Origin: Deltaproteobacteria bacterium UBA4427
Lineage (GTDB): Bacteria; Myxococcota_A; UBA9160; UBA4427
DNA length: 55,772 nt
NCBI GenBank assembly: GCA_002390675.1
Contig: DGPZ01000059.1
Coordinates: 30,370 to 86,141 of the forward strand
Direction: 5' to 3'
Part shown: positions 43,826 through 52,286 of the stretch, in pieces
Position numbering within the stretch: the stretch's first letter is position 1
Layout of the letters: each line of letters begins with the position of its first letter
Program-made: the position numbers and the translations under genes
The notes under the pieces: model-generated
What the model saw: only the letters and a program-made list of their open reading frames with translations
The model's database searches: none
Told to the model about the DNA's origin: nothing

Positions 43826-44500
43826 ATGAGCCAAATCGAGTCTCTTGCCCTCTTTCCATTGTCCGATGTCGTCCTCCTGCCGGAGGTCTCCGTCCCTCTT
43901 TATATTTTCGAGCCGCGCTATAGGCAGATGACTCGCGCGGCGCTCGAAGGCAGCCATCAGATCGGCATGGTCGCGGTTCGCCCCGCCTCCGTCGACAGGA
44001 TGGCCGGAGACCCCGCCATCTTCGACATAGGTTGCCTCGGTCGCATAGCCCACTCGCAAGAGCGACCCGACGGAACCATCCAAATCATGTTGGTGGGTGA
44101 GCGTCGCTTTCGGATTCTAGAAGAGGACAAGCGACCCACGGAGCAGCTTTACCGATCCGCACGCGTAGAGTTGTTGGATGATCCCGAGCCGACGACGCCG
44201 CAAGAGATCGAGGAGATGAATGGTACGCGTGTCGCTTTGCTTGAACTGCTTGATCAGTTGATTCGTCGGATTGGTTCCTCCGACGATCCTACAAAAGCGA
44301 TCGAAGCATTCGCTCGACTCGAATCAACGAGACTCGTGAACGCACTGACTCAATCAATTTCATTCAGTCCAATCGAGCGCCAACAACTGCTCGAAGCCCA
44401 TTCGATTGCAAACCGCTGCGAAACAATGTCGGAATTGTTGCGCTTTCGACTAGCAGCGACCGGCGGTTTGGATCCGAGTTCATCGGCTCTGCCTAACTAA
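43826..44500 (+). CDS. LON substrate-binding domain protein
   Basis: A 224-residue protein that is a stand-alone LON N-domain: LALFPLSDVVLLPEVSVPLYIFEPRY, then the GMVAVRP and IGCLGRIAHSQ strands, LVGERRFRI, and a C-terminal helical bundle (LLELLDQLIRRIGSSDDP). No protease or AAA+ part is present. Such proteins are widespread and of unresolved role. It is the last gene before the DnaA upstream region. Confidence 0.9.
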   Translation: MSQIESLALFPLSDVVLLPEVSVPLYIFEPRYRQMTRAALEGSHQIGMVAVRPASVDRMAGDPAIFDIGCLGRIAHSQERPDGTIQIMLVGERRFRILEEDKRPTEQLYRSARVELLDDPEPTTPQEIEEMNGTRVALLELLDQLIRRIGSSDDPTKAIEAFARLESTRLVNALTQSISFSPIERQQLLEAHSIANRCETMSELLRFRLAATGGLDPSSSALPN

Positions 44501-45163
44501 TTCTGACGGTTCGTAAATTCGACAATTTTCGCGTTAAATTGAGTATTGGGTCGATAAATAGAGATCCTATTTTTCGATACAGCGGTTCACTTTCGATGTT
44601 TGTGGGGTCGAAACGAGTTTGAGGTGATCGCCGAAGGTGCTCAAATTACATCGGAAATTCGAAACGAAACACTGCTCAATTGTCGCCTAACAGCGCCTAC
44701 TAAGTGATTATTAAATGTGTCACCCGGCGTGTGGCATCCAAGTTACATTTCGTTGCCAATCCAAAGCATGAATGGTTAACTCGATTTCGCTCGGAAAGAA
44801 CCGATACCGAATCGAGTAAAACTCCCTTGAACCTCGTGAGATACCCCCAGATCCGCTTCAGTACCAGAGAATTGAGGCAATGCCCCCTCGCTTCACTCTT
44901 CATTTCCACATCGAATTTTTAAGTGGGATGCGGCGTTAAAAGAGGAGACAGAAACGTGCCTAACTCGTCGCGTTTCATGGGATCGATTCATCAGGCCAAG
45001 ATGTCACTCGCAGAACGATCGAAATTTCTCAGCGCCCAGCATGCTTCATAGTTCAATTTTTCCTCGTGCTTCGCATCGTTCTTACGCTCGACTCCGCGTC
45101 CAGCGAATCATCTTTTAGGGAAAGGGATCGGACTCGCCTCCGTTCCTCGTCGGCTCTTACCGT
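44501..45163. other. AT-richer region upstream of the DnaA homologue
   Basis: About 660 bases without a supported gene and visibly more AT-rich than the surroundings, as origin regions often are. Searching for DnaA boxes (TTATNCACA) by eye gave only one poor match, ATTTCCACA near 44903-44913, with two mismatches. So I do not call an origin. It may contain the DnaA promoter. Confidence 0.45.
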
Positions 45164-47137
45164 ATGACCTTTTCGCCCAAGGTCTGGGGAGACGCTCTGC
45201 GTCAACTCCAGCAACACATACCCGACTTTGTATTCGACGCGTGGATCGCGCCGCTCGAAGCGAAACTCGCCGGCGATCGGATCGTGCTCGGATGCACGAC
45301 TTCATTCCATCGAGACCGCATCCGCAACAACCATCTTCCCGCGATCAAGCAGGCCCTCGCCGCAGCTGGCGCAACGAGCACCGACCTCGAACTTCTAACC
45401 GCGAATGAGTTCGCAGGGGCCGCGGGTCATACGCTTGATGTGAGTGCCTCGCCGCAGGCTTCCGGTCGTGGTTCGGCCCAATCCCACCAGCACGCAGAAC
45501 GCGCCGGCATGCGCAGCGTTGGCGTTGCAAGTCGTGCGCAGGTCGTGAATGGCAGTGACAGTCACGAGGGCATGCATTCGCCGATTGCCAGTCGCGGCTC
45601 TTCGATGGGCACCTCGGGCGCTGGCTCAACAGATCAGCCGAGCGCGTTTCGGGCCCCGCTCCAGTCGGTTCCGTCACCTCATTTAACACCCATGAATTCC
45701 CCTTCCGATGCGCCAGCTTTTGCACCTGCGGAGGCACCTGCTTCCCCTTCTGCTTCGACGGCTACCGCGAACTCGTTCGCGGCTCCCGCGACGGACTGCG
45801 ACGTAGTCTTTGACACACCAGATGCCCTCTCCGGCGTGCCGGCCTTCAAGCCACTCAATAAATACGCTGCTCGCGTCCGTAATGATGCGTCCAAGAGTTC
45901 ACACGCAGGCCCGAACGTCGTCTCTGGTACCGCCGCCCCTCAGAGACCCCGCACAGCGCGCCCGACTGGTCCTCGATCCGGGATACAGGGCGGTAGCTCC
46001 TTCGGTTTAAACGGTGAGCCCGGTAGCCGAAACGCAGAGCCCTTCTCCTTCGAGCGGTTCATAGTCGGCCCCTGCAATTCCCTCGCACGCGAAGCTGCCC
46101 TCGCGCTCGCTCGCAAGCGACAGCAAAGCCTCAACCTTCTCTATCTCGCCGGTCTCTCGGGCATGGGTAAGACCCATCTTGCCCGCGCCGCCGCCGACGA
46201 AGCCCGTCGCACCCTCCCCGAGTCACGAGCCACCGGTTTCGCCTCGGGCCCGGGAGCCGCCGCACCCCGCGCGCCGCGAAGCCGCGTCCTATACACCACC
46301 GCCGAAACGTTCACGAGCGAGTTCGTTTCCGCCATGCGTAACGGCCGAAACGACGCCTGGACCGCGCGCTACCGCGGACCGATTGAATTGCTGATCGTCG
46401 AAGACGTGCAGTTCCTCTCTGGCCGAACCAAAACCCAGCAGGAACTCTTCCACACGATCAACCACGTGCTCGAATCCGGTGGCCGCGTCCTTCTAACCGG
46501 CGACCGAACGCCCCGCGACCTAACCGGCCTCGACGAGAAGCTTCGCGCCATTGTCGGCCGTGGGTTCATAGCCGAGCTCGATCGCCCCGACGCCATCGTC
46601 CGGCGCCACATTCTACGCGAAAAAGCGGCGGCCGGCGGTGTCGACCTCCCGGCTGATTGCCTCGATCTACTTGTCGACGCCAGCGAATGCGAAGCCCTCG
46701 GCGCCAGCGTCACCGACCTCGAGTCGCTCCTGATCCAGGTCGTCACAACCTCGTCCTTGCTAGGTCGAGCCATCGAAAAGAGCCTCGTCCAAGAAGCCAT
46801 CGACCTAAAGGCCGGCGCCGGCGCGCAGCTCGCTCCGCGCCAAATCGCCGTCCCCGAAGTCGTCAAAGCCGTCGCAGCATTCTTCGGTGCACGCCCCGAG
46901 GCCCTCGCCTCGCGCTCCCGCCGCCGCGACGTACTCGTCCCGCGGCAACTCGCCATGTACCTTTCTCACAGGTACACAGATGCGTCACTGACGGAGATCG
47001 GACGGGCGTTAGGCCGCGACCATCCCTCCGTACGCAATGCGATCAAGAAGGTCGAGGAGCAGGTGCTGAAGAACGCACCGCTTCGGTACCAGGTGGAGGC
47101 CTTGTCCGAGAAGATCGACGGGATGTTGAAGGGCTGA
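45164..47137 (+). CDS. Divergent DnaA replication-initiator homologue
   Basis: A 657-residue protein with the DnaA layout: domain I (WGDALRQLQQHIPDFVFDAW), an unusually long Ser/Pro/Ala-rich domain II (~85-305), AAA+ domain and domain IV. Walker A is GLSGMGKT (330-337); Walker B reads LLIVEDVQF (E413-D414), Glu replacing the usual first Asp. The arginine-finger block, RLKSRF in E. coli, is KLRAIV (459-464), and the sensor-2 Arg position is Gln525 in LESLLIQV. The DNA-binding helix ends RDHPSVRNA, a valid DnaA signature. dnaN is not next to it. Likely a DnaA paralogue or strongly diverged main DnaA. Confidence 0.85.
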   Translation: MTFSPKVWGDALRQLQQHIPDFVFDAWIAPLEAKLAGDRIVLGCTTSFHRDRIRNNHLPAIKQALAAAGATSTDLELLTANEFAGAAGHTLDVSASPQASGRGSAQSHQHAERAGMRSVGVASRAQVVNGSDSHEGMHSPIASRGSSMGTSGAGSTDQPSAFRAPLQSVPSPHLTPMNSPSDAPAFAPAEAPASPSASTATANSFAAPATDCDVVFDTPDALSGVPAFKPLNKYAARVRNDASKSSHAGPNVVSGTAAPQRPRTARPTGPRSGIQGGSSFGLNGEPGSRNAEPFSFERFIVGPCNSLAREAALALARKRQQSLNLLYLAGLSGMGKTHLARAAADEARRTLPESRATGFASGPGAAAPRAPRSRVLYTTAETFTSEFVSAMRNGRNDAWTARYRGPIELLIVEDVQFLSGRTKTQQELFHTINHVLESGGRVLLTGDRTPRDLTGLDEKLRAIVGRGFIAELDRPDAIVRRHILREKAAAGGVDLPADCLDLLVDASECEALGASVTDLESLLIQVVTTSSLLGRAIEKSLVQEAIDLKAGAGAQLAPRQIAVPEVVKAVAAFFGARPEALASRSRRRDVLVPRQLAMYLSHRYTDASLTEIGRALGRDHPSVRNAIKKVEEQVLKNAPLRYQVEALSEKIDGMLKG

Positions 47138-47513
47138 GGGACGGACTCGGAGACGACCTTCTCCGCGCGGTCTATCTCTAGTTTTGAGCGACTGCTAGAC
47201 GAGCACGAGATCGATGCTCTCCAGCACAACTGTAAACGCTCAAACAATCGCGTCTTTCCAAGAAACAGATTCCGTGGATTCTCCTAATGGGCGGATCAAA
47301 TTCATACTCCCCCGGCCCTTCTGATTCCCCCAAGTAGTGGGAATTGCTGGAGGTATTTATCTCCGAGGTCGTCCCTCGCCTCGAAATTGCATCTAGGTCA
47401 CACTCGGCCGCGCCCTTTGACGGGCCAGGATGAGCCGTCGGCCCTCAAGCGCCGCGACTTTCCATACGATTAGATCATTCAGCCGTGCCATTCGTGCGGT
47501 TTAGGGGGCGTTG
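47138..47513. other. Intergenic region, nothing recognised
   Basis: About 375 bases after the DnaA homologue with no supported gene. The gene at 47514 has a purine-rich GGGGG six bases before its start, so its promoter is expected in the right half. Confidence 0.4.
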
Positions 47514-48743
47514 ATGAAGCGAGGATGGGTTGGGCTGATGGGCGGCGGAACGCTGCTTCTGGGGTATTTCCTTGGGCAACGCGTCGGGCCCGCCCCGATC
47601 GAATTTCCGGACGCAGGTGAGATCCGCAACGCGGCGGAAATGGAGCACGCCGTCGCTGAGGCACTTCAGATGCCGCGAGCTTTTCCTCGGGCGGTTTCCA
47701 TTGTCGGGCTCCTCAAGGGGCTCACCGAGGATAACGTGAAGGGGGCGGCACGTGTCGTATCCGGGCGGGTTGGGGGTTGGGATCCGATTGACCTGCAGAT
47801 CTTCCTGGCGGCTTGGGTAAATCTCGACCCGGTCGGGGCCATTCGCGAGGTCGAGAGCTGGCCGATCCGCTCACGACGTGAGCTGGGGTTCCGAATCGTG
47901 ATTCGTGAATGGGCGGCTCGCGGAGATTGGTTGGACGCGGTCAACTACGTCCAGACGAGTACCGATACGGATATGCGCGGCATGGCGTTTGGTCCCCTTG
48001 TGAAGGGCTGGGTGCTTGGCGGTGATCCAAAGGGAGCCCTGATCGTTGCACGCCGGCTTTGGGACTCGGATCAGCCCATCGACGTGGTGGACAGCTATGT
48101 GCGAGGAGTTTTGCAAGCCACTGGGCCCGCGGCCGCAATCAAACTCGCCCGTGAGATGGAACCGAATACACAGAGCGATTTCGAACAGCGGTTCGCCCGA
48201 GTGGCACTCTACCTGGTCGCTCGGGAGGACTCGGTTGCGGCGGTTGAGCTGTATGAATCGTTCGTTTCTGAAGGAACGCCTGCTTGGATGGATGAGGACG
48301 TGCTCGACCGATTGATAGAGGTCTGGCGAAATAATGATCCAAAGGCGCCGGTCATCTGGCTGATCGAACGCGAGGCGACGGCACAGAGGGATCGCCTTCT
48401 CACCCGGGCGATGGCCATGTGGGGAATCCGCGACATGGACTCCGCCTGGAAATGGTTCGAGGAGACACGCGTCAGCGCGGAATCACCGCGGACCCTCAAA
48501 GGGGTGGATGCGCTCATGCTCACTGGGCTCTTTTCGAAACTTGCCAGGAAGCGCCCTGTAGAGGCATCGGAATGGGTGATGCGACTGCCGCCCGGGCCGA
48601 ATCGGAATGCGATGTTGGTGCGAGTGGCGAAGTTCTGGAGCCACGAGGACCAGAGCGCCGTTGCGAACTGGATCGATGGGCTCGAGATATCACCGAAGCT
48701 GCGGGCTCAGCTTCGCGAAACCAGCTCTCGGGGTCGTCGTTAG
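47514..48743 (+). CDS. Membrane-anchored W-DP-A-W helical repeat protein
   Basis: A 409-residue protein with an N-terminal anchor (GWVGLMGGGTLLLGYFLGQ) and then a solenoid of ~35-residue units. The recurrent pattern is W-x3-D-P-x2-A-x3-W, seen in FLAAWVNLDPVGAI, VIREWAARGDWLDAV, VKGWVLGGDPKGAL, EVWRNNDPKAPVIWL and MAMWGIRDMDSAWKW. It resembles repeat proteins known from Planctomycetota/Verrucomicrobiota, by pattern only. It is a paralogue of the lipoprotein at 50865 and lies convergent to the PEP-CTERM gene. ATG 47514 is chosen over TTG 47511. Function unknown; protein-protein binding is likely. Confidence 0.75.
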   Translation: MKRGWVGLMGGGTLLLGYFLGQRVGPAPIEFPDAGEIRNAAEMEHAVAEALQMPRAFPRAVSIVGLLKGLTEDNVKGAARVVSGRVGGWDPIDLQIFLAAWVNLDPVGAIREVESWPIRSRRELGFRIVIREWAARGDWLDAVNYVQTSTDTDMRGMAFGPLVKGWVLGGDPKGALIVARRLWDSDQPIDVVDSYVRGVLQATGPAAAIKLAREMEPNTQSDFEQRFARVALYLVAREDSVAAVELYESFVSEGTPAWMDEDVLDRLIEVWRNNDPKAPVIWLIEREATAQRDRLLTRAMAMWGIRDMDSAWKWFEETRVSAESPRTLKGVDALMLTGLFSKLARKRPVEASEWVMRLPPGPNRNAMLVRVAKFWSHEDQSAVANWIDGLEISPKLRAQLRETSSRGRR

Positions 48744-48781
48744 TCCTCCCGAAGCGAGCGTGCTGGCATCATGAACGAAAA

Positions 48782-48822
48782 AGAGGCCCTAGCCGACTTC
48801 CGGCTAGGGCCTCTCTGGTTTT
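48782..48822. terminator. Strong bidirectional terminator
   Basis: AGAGGCCCTAGCCG (48782-48795) pairs perfectly with CGGCTAGGGCCTCT (48801-48814), a 14-bp stem and five-base loop. T-rich DNA follows on the plus strand (CTGGTTTTC). It separates the helical-repeat gene from the convergent PEP-CTERM gene and can serve both. Confidence 0.9.
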
Positions 48823-48883
48823 CATTTCATCGGTCTAGTTGTCCAATAGCCCAAAAACTCAGGCACTTGGATGACCCATCCGA

Positions 48884-50395
48884 CTAGCTTCGTCGTCGTA
48901 CTCCGAGAGCACCGAGAAGGCCGAGACCGCTCAGCAGTGCAATCGTCGCACCCGGCTCGGGCGTGAACTTGAGGTCGACACCTGCGACCTGCGTGTTCAT
49001 CTCGAGTGACGTGCCACCCTGAGAAGTTCGCTTGCTGTAGGAGCCGGCTACGAGGCCAATGTTACGCTGGACCGCACCACCGGTCGTCATGACGGTCGAG
49101 TCGTACCCCATCCCTGTCTGAGTGAGAGTGCGAACAACACCCTGTCGCGGGCCAGTGCGTCCGATGGAAACCGTGCCCGTCGTCCAAGGGAACATGAACT
49201 TGTTCGACTGTGCAGCACCCAACGGAGCGATCGTGATGCCCTTAGCGTTAAAGGGTTGCGAGAGAAGGTTGCACGTGGGAGTTTGCGCAGTCTCGAGGCA
49301 CTTTTCCGAAACGATTTGCGTAGCAGCATTACCCGGGAGTGCACCGCCCCCGCTCGCCGCAAATCCGAAGGCCTTGATGCGACCAGGGATTTGGCGTCCG
49401 GGAACCGTGTAGTTCCATCCGGCCGCGTTTCGAACGTTGAAGCCGGGAATAAGGTCACCCACCGGGTTCGACCCGACGATCGGCTTGAGAAAGTTTGTGG
49501 CGGGGCTATTCGGTCCGCCTGCTCCAGCGATGGCAACTGAGAATCCCGGCGAGTTGAGGTAGAGCCGACCAGCACCATCAAGGAGGATAGTCATCGTTCC
49601 CGAGAAGGCTGTCGGATTGGTGTTGCTGTAAGACAGGTCTAGGATATCGGCACCGAAGGTGTCGAGGTGCACGGTGTTGATAGCCGCGCGATAATCGTAG
49701 TTCGCGTCACCAGTCGTCAGGCCATTGTTCTGACCGTGTGCATTGACGTTGGCAACACTGAACACACGCTGCGCCATGATGCGGGTATCTGGGTTGGCTA
49801 CGTGGAGGGGGTTCATCCCAGTCTGCAAGCCTCGTCCACCCTCGGACGTAACGCTCCATTGGGTGTTGAAGATGCCGTCATTCAGGGAGCGGGCGGTACC
49901 GGGCATGGCTGCGGTGAAGGTCGTGTCGAGCTGGACGACGATGTTGTTCAACACCTGGCCGACCTGGTGCCCCAGGCGCTGGTTGAAGGCCAAGGGAGGA
50001 ACGGTGAACCGTGCACCTACGCCGAGTGCATCCTGTGCTGCCCCGGGGGTGTCGATCAAGCGAGCACCTTTGACTCCGAAGCTCGGTCCGTCACGAAGGA
50101 AGGGGACGGCCATGCTCGTACCGCTTAGCGCCGGCGGGGCCATCGACGTTCCGCCGAGGGTGGTGGATACCGTCAACAAGTCTGAAGGAAGCAGATCTCG
50201 CTTGCCTACACACTTGGCTAGAGCCGGATCACAGGCCACGTTCGGCGGGTTCTGCGGGATGTTAACGATGATCCCGTTTCCTTCCGCGTAACTGCCGGCC
50301 ATGGCTACACTTTGCGCTTGGACCGTTGAGGCCGCCATTCCGACTGCGATCGCAACCGATGTGGCCGCTAGGGCTGTTCTAACAATTTTGGACAT
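48884..50395 (-). CDS. PEP-CTERM sorting domain surface protein
   Basis: A 503-residue secreted protein. The N-terminal signal peptide (IVRTALAATSVAIAVGMAA, cleavage near VQA) and the C-terminal PEP-CTERM signal FTPEPGATIALLSGLGLLGA plus LGVRRRS are clear: PEP motif, hydrophobic helix, basic tail. Such proteins are processed by exosortase and usually belong to extracellular-matrix or surface structures. The middle is beta-rich and Gly/Asn/Thr-rich, with cysteines at NVACDPALAKC and EKCLETAQTPTC. AAGGAG precedes ATG by about eight bases. No exosortase gene is in this window. Confidence 0.92.
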   Translation of the reverse strand: MSKIVRTALAATSVAIAVGMAASTVQAQSVAMAGSYAEGNGIIVNIPQNPPNVACDPALAKCVGKRDLLPSDLLTVSTTLGGTSMAPPALSGTSMAVPFLRDGPSFGVKGARLIDTPGAAQDALGVGARFTVPPLAFNQRLGHQVGQVLNNIVVQLDTTFTAAMPGTARSLNDGIFNTQWSVTSEGGRGLQTGMNPLHVANPDTRIMAQRVFSVANVNAHGQNNGLTTGDANYDYRAAINTVHLDTFGADILDLSYSNTNPTAFSGTMTILLDGAGRLYLNSPGFSVAIAGAGGPNSPATNFLKPIVGSNPVGDLIPGFNVRNAAGWNYTVPGRQIPGRIKAFGFAASGGGALPGNAATQIVSEKCLETAQTPTCNLLSQPFNAKGITIAPLGAAQSNKFMFPWTTGTVSIGRTGPRQGVVRTLTQTGMGYDSTVMTTGGAVQRNIGLVAGSYSKRTSQGGTSLEMNTQVAGVDLKFTPEPGATIALLSGLGLLGALGVRRRS

Positions 50396-50864
50396 CGTGA
50401 GACTCCTTCGTTCGGTTTGTCTTTGCCCCTCTACACACAACAGCGGTGCAGGAGACCAGCAAATGATGATCCGGAAACTAATATTTTCCGGGTAGATAGG
50501 GCTTTCTTCGATCGGGTTCTCTGATGGGTACTAACCACAATTTCATGGTCAATTCCTTCACATCAAAATACTCTATCATGCGGTCTGTTAAGAATGGAAG
50601 TCTTTTCTAGCGTTTTTGGGCAGCATGTTGATCCGCTTTACATTTCAAGGATGGGTGTATTTTCACCCTCACAAATCACAATCGCCCCGTCTGTCTGTCT
50701 GTAGGTTGTCTAATTCGCCTGTTTAGGTGACGAAAAAAATGAATTATCGTCAGAATTGTCATGAGTCAGATGCTGATTCTGCCGATTCGCGAAGTTCAAC
50801 CAGGCTATGGTTGCGGACGCCTTGCGTTATAGAGGCGGTAAATTCAACGGAGATCGACGCGCAA
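50396..50864. promoter_or_regulatory. Divergent promoter region with hairpin and tetranucleotide repeat
   Basis: This AT-rich spacer separates the divergent PEP-CTERM and repeat-lipoprotein genes. A hairpin CCGGAAA (50471-50477) and TTTCCGG (50485-50491) sits in the PEP-CTERM leader. A GTCTGTCTGTCTGT tract at 50689-50702 is a tetranucleotide repeat on the lipoprotein side. No gene is supported inside. Confidence 0.5.
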
Positions 50865-52178
50865 ATGCCCAAAATCCAACTTCAATGCTCAGAGCCGCGG
50901 GGAATCACGATTTCGAATTTGTATTTCGCCCTGCTCTTCACATCCATGATTTTCCTTGTGGCATGTGGTTCTGAAGTGCCCCAGGGGGATGCAGAGGGCA
51001 TATCCGAGAACGAAGTCCCGCCGGCGTTCGGCGACGCTCTTTCGACGAACGAGACGTTAAAGGACATCCTCCATCATCCGGACATTCTTCAGCGCTCAGA
51101 ACGGGTCTCACAATTCCTCCAGCGAGCAAACGCCGATCAGCTAGAAGACATCAAGGCTGAGTTTATGGTCGCGCCCCTTGATCAGGGGGATATCGAATAC
51201 GCGCTCTTCGCAAGCTGGTGGGCCCGCTTCGATCCAGAAGGGGCTTATATATTTGCCGACCATGAAATTCGAATGGAGCAGCCACGAGTCCTTACGGCCG
51301 TGATGCGGACGTGGGCGCAGAAGGATCCCGAAGGATTGATGTCGAGCGGTCTGTTCACGAGCGCTACATCGCAGATGCCTTCATTTCGCGGTTCAATCGC
51401 AGACTCGGTGGTCGCGGGCTGGTTCGCCTCCGGAAAACCCGGCCTCGCGGAGTTCGTGCTCTCGCAGTCCGATCCCGAAACGCAACAAATGGCGCTCAAG
51501 GCCTGGATTAGGATGAAGATCTTGCGGGACGGCGGTCGCGCGGCCTTCGAATGGACTCAGTCTTTGCCATACCACGCGGACATCAAGCGGCATTTGCTGG
51601 CTTCGGGGATGGCCATCTTGGCCCACCAAAATCCGCAGCTTTGCATCGAGTGGCTCGAGACTGCCCGTGAGAATGGAATCAATGTCGGAACTTTTGTTCC
51701 CAGAATCGCCAGCGGATGGGGACATCACGATCCGCAAGCAGCGATCGATTGGGTGCTTGACTTTCCCAATTCGGCCGAGCGATTCCGGGCGATCCGGCGG
51801 ATTTCGAAGAAGTGGGTGCGGAGGGACCCGCAGGGAATGCTCGATTGGGTCGACACCAAGCACGACGCCGTCAATCAAACGACGGTCGACATACTCCGCT
51901 ACCAGGCCCTCATAGCAATCATCACACGAAACCAATATCGCGACCTGGACTGGCTGGATCTTCTCGACCGAGGCGGCAATAACGAGGACGAGAATCAACG
52001 AGACGCCGTGACCATGTTCATACTACAGCGCTTTTATGTGGCGGATCAAACTGCAGCAGAAGCCTGGATCGAGGCTAATCCCTTGGGCCTGAATCAGGTC
52101 GTACTAGACCGAGCACATCTGCTCGACGACGAATCGCGAAAGAAAATGGAGGTCGCACTCGGCCGAGCCCGCCAGTAA
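50865..52178 (+). CDS. W-DP-A-W helical repeat lipoprotein
   Basis: A 437-residue lipoprotein (lipobox LVAC, Cys34 after SMIF). The mature part is built of ~35-residue repeats with W-x3-D-P-x2-A-x3-W: SWWARFDPEGAYIF, RTWAQKDPEGLM, AGWFASGKPGLAEF, SGWGHHDPQAAIDW, KKWVRRDPQGMLDW and others. It is clearly paralogous to the membrane-anchored protein at 47514. Start ATG 50865 (a short GGAG lies upstream); the longer frame from 50727 would place ~46 Cys/Asp-rich residues before the signal peptide. Likely an outer-membrane scaffold. Function unknown. Confidence 0.75.
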   Translation: MPKIQLQCSEPRGITISNLYFALLFTSMIFLVACGSEVPQGDAEGISENEVPPAFGDALSTNETLKDILHHPDILQRSERVSQFLQRANADQLEDIKAEFMVAPLDQGDIEYALFASWWARFDPEGAYIFADHEIRMEQPRVLTAVMRTWAQKDPEGLMSSGLFTSATSQMPSFRGSIADSVVAGWFASGKPGLAEFVLSQSDPETQQMALKAWIRMKILRDGGRAAFEWTQSLPYHADIKRHLLASGMAILAHQNPQLCIEWLETARENGINVGTFVPRIASGWGHHDPQAAIDWVLDFPNSAERFRAIRRISKKWVRRDPQGMLDWVDTKHDAVNQTTVDILRYQALIAIITRNQYRDLDWLDLLDRGGNNEDENQRDAVTMFILQRFYVADQTAAEAWIEANPLGLNQVVLDRAHLLDDESRKKMEVALGRARQ

Positions 52179-52211
52179 CTCAGGGGACGGCTCAGGGATG
52201 CTAAGCGCAAC

Positions 52212-52273
52212 GACCGGCCCCTGAAAAGCCCCCCCCGGATGATCGCAAAAAACCGGAGGGGGGGGAGCGGGGC
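52212..52273. terminator. GC-rich terminator-like hairpin
   Basis: CCCCCCCCGG (52229-52238) pairs with CCGGAGGGGGG (52253-52263) with one bulged A and an AT-rich 14-base loop; GGCCCC (52216-52221) and GGGGCC (52268-52273) extend the stem. It lies between two convergent genes. No U-tract follows, so termination is probable rather than certain. Confidence 0.6.
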
Positions 52274-52286
52274 CACCGAAATCCCC

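Noticed and set aside
44501..45163. Origin of replication called from position next to a DnaA gene
   Set aside because: Only one weak DnaA-box-like sequence was found by eye and no dnaN/recF context; not enough for an origin call.
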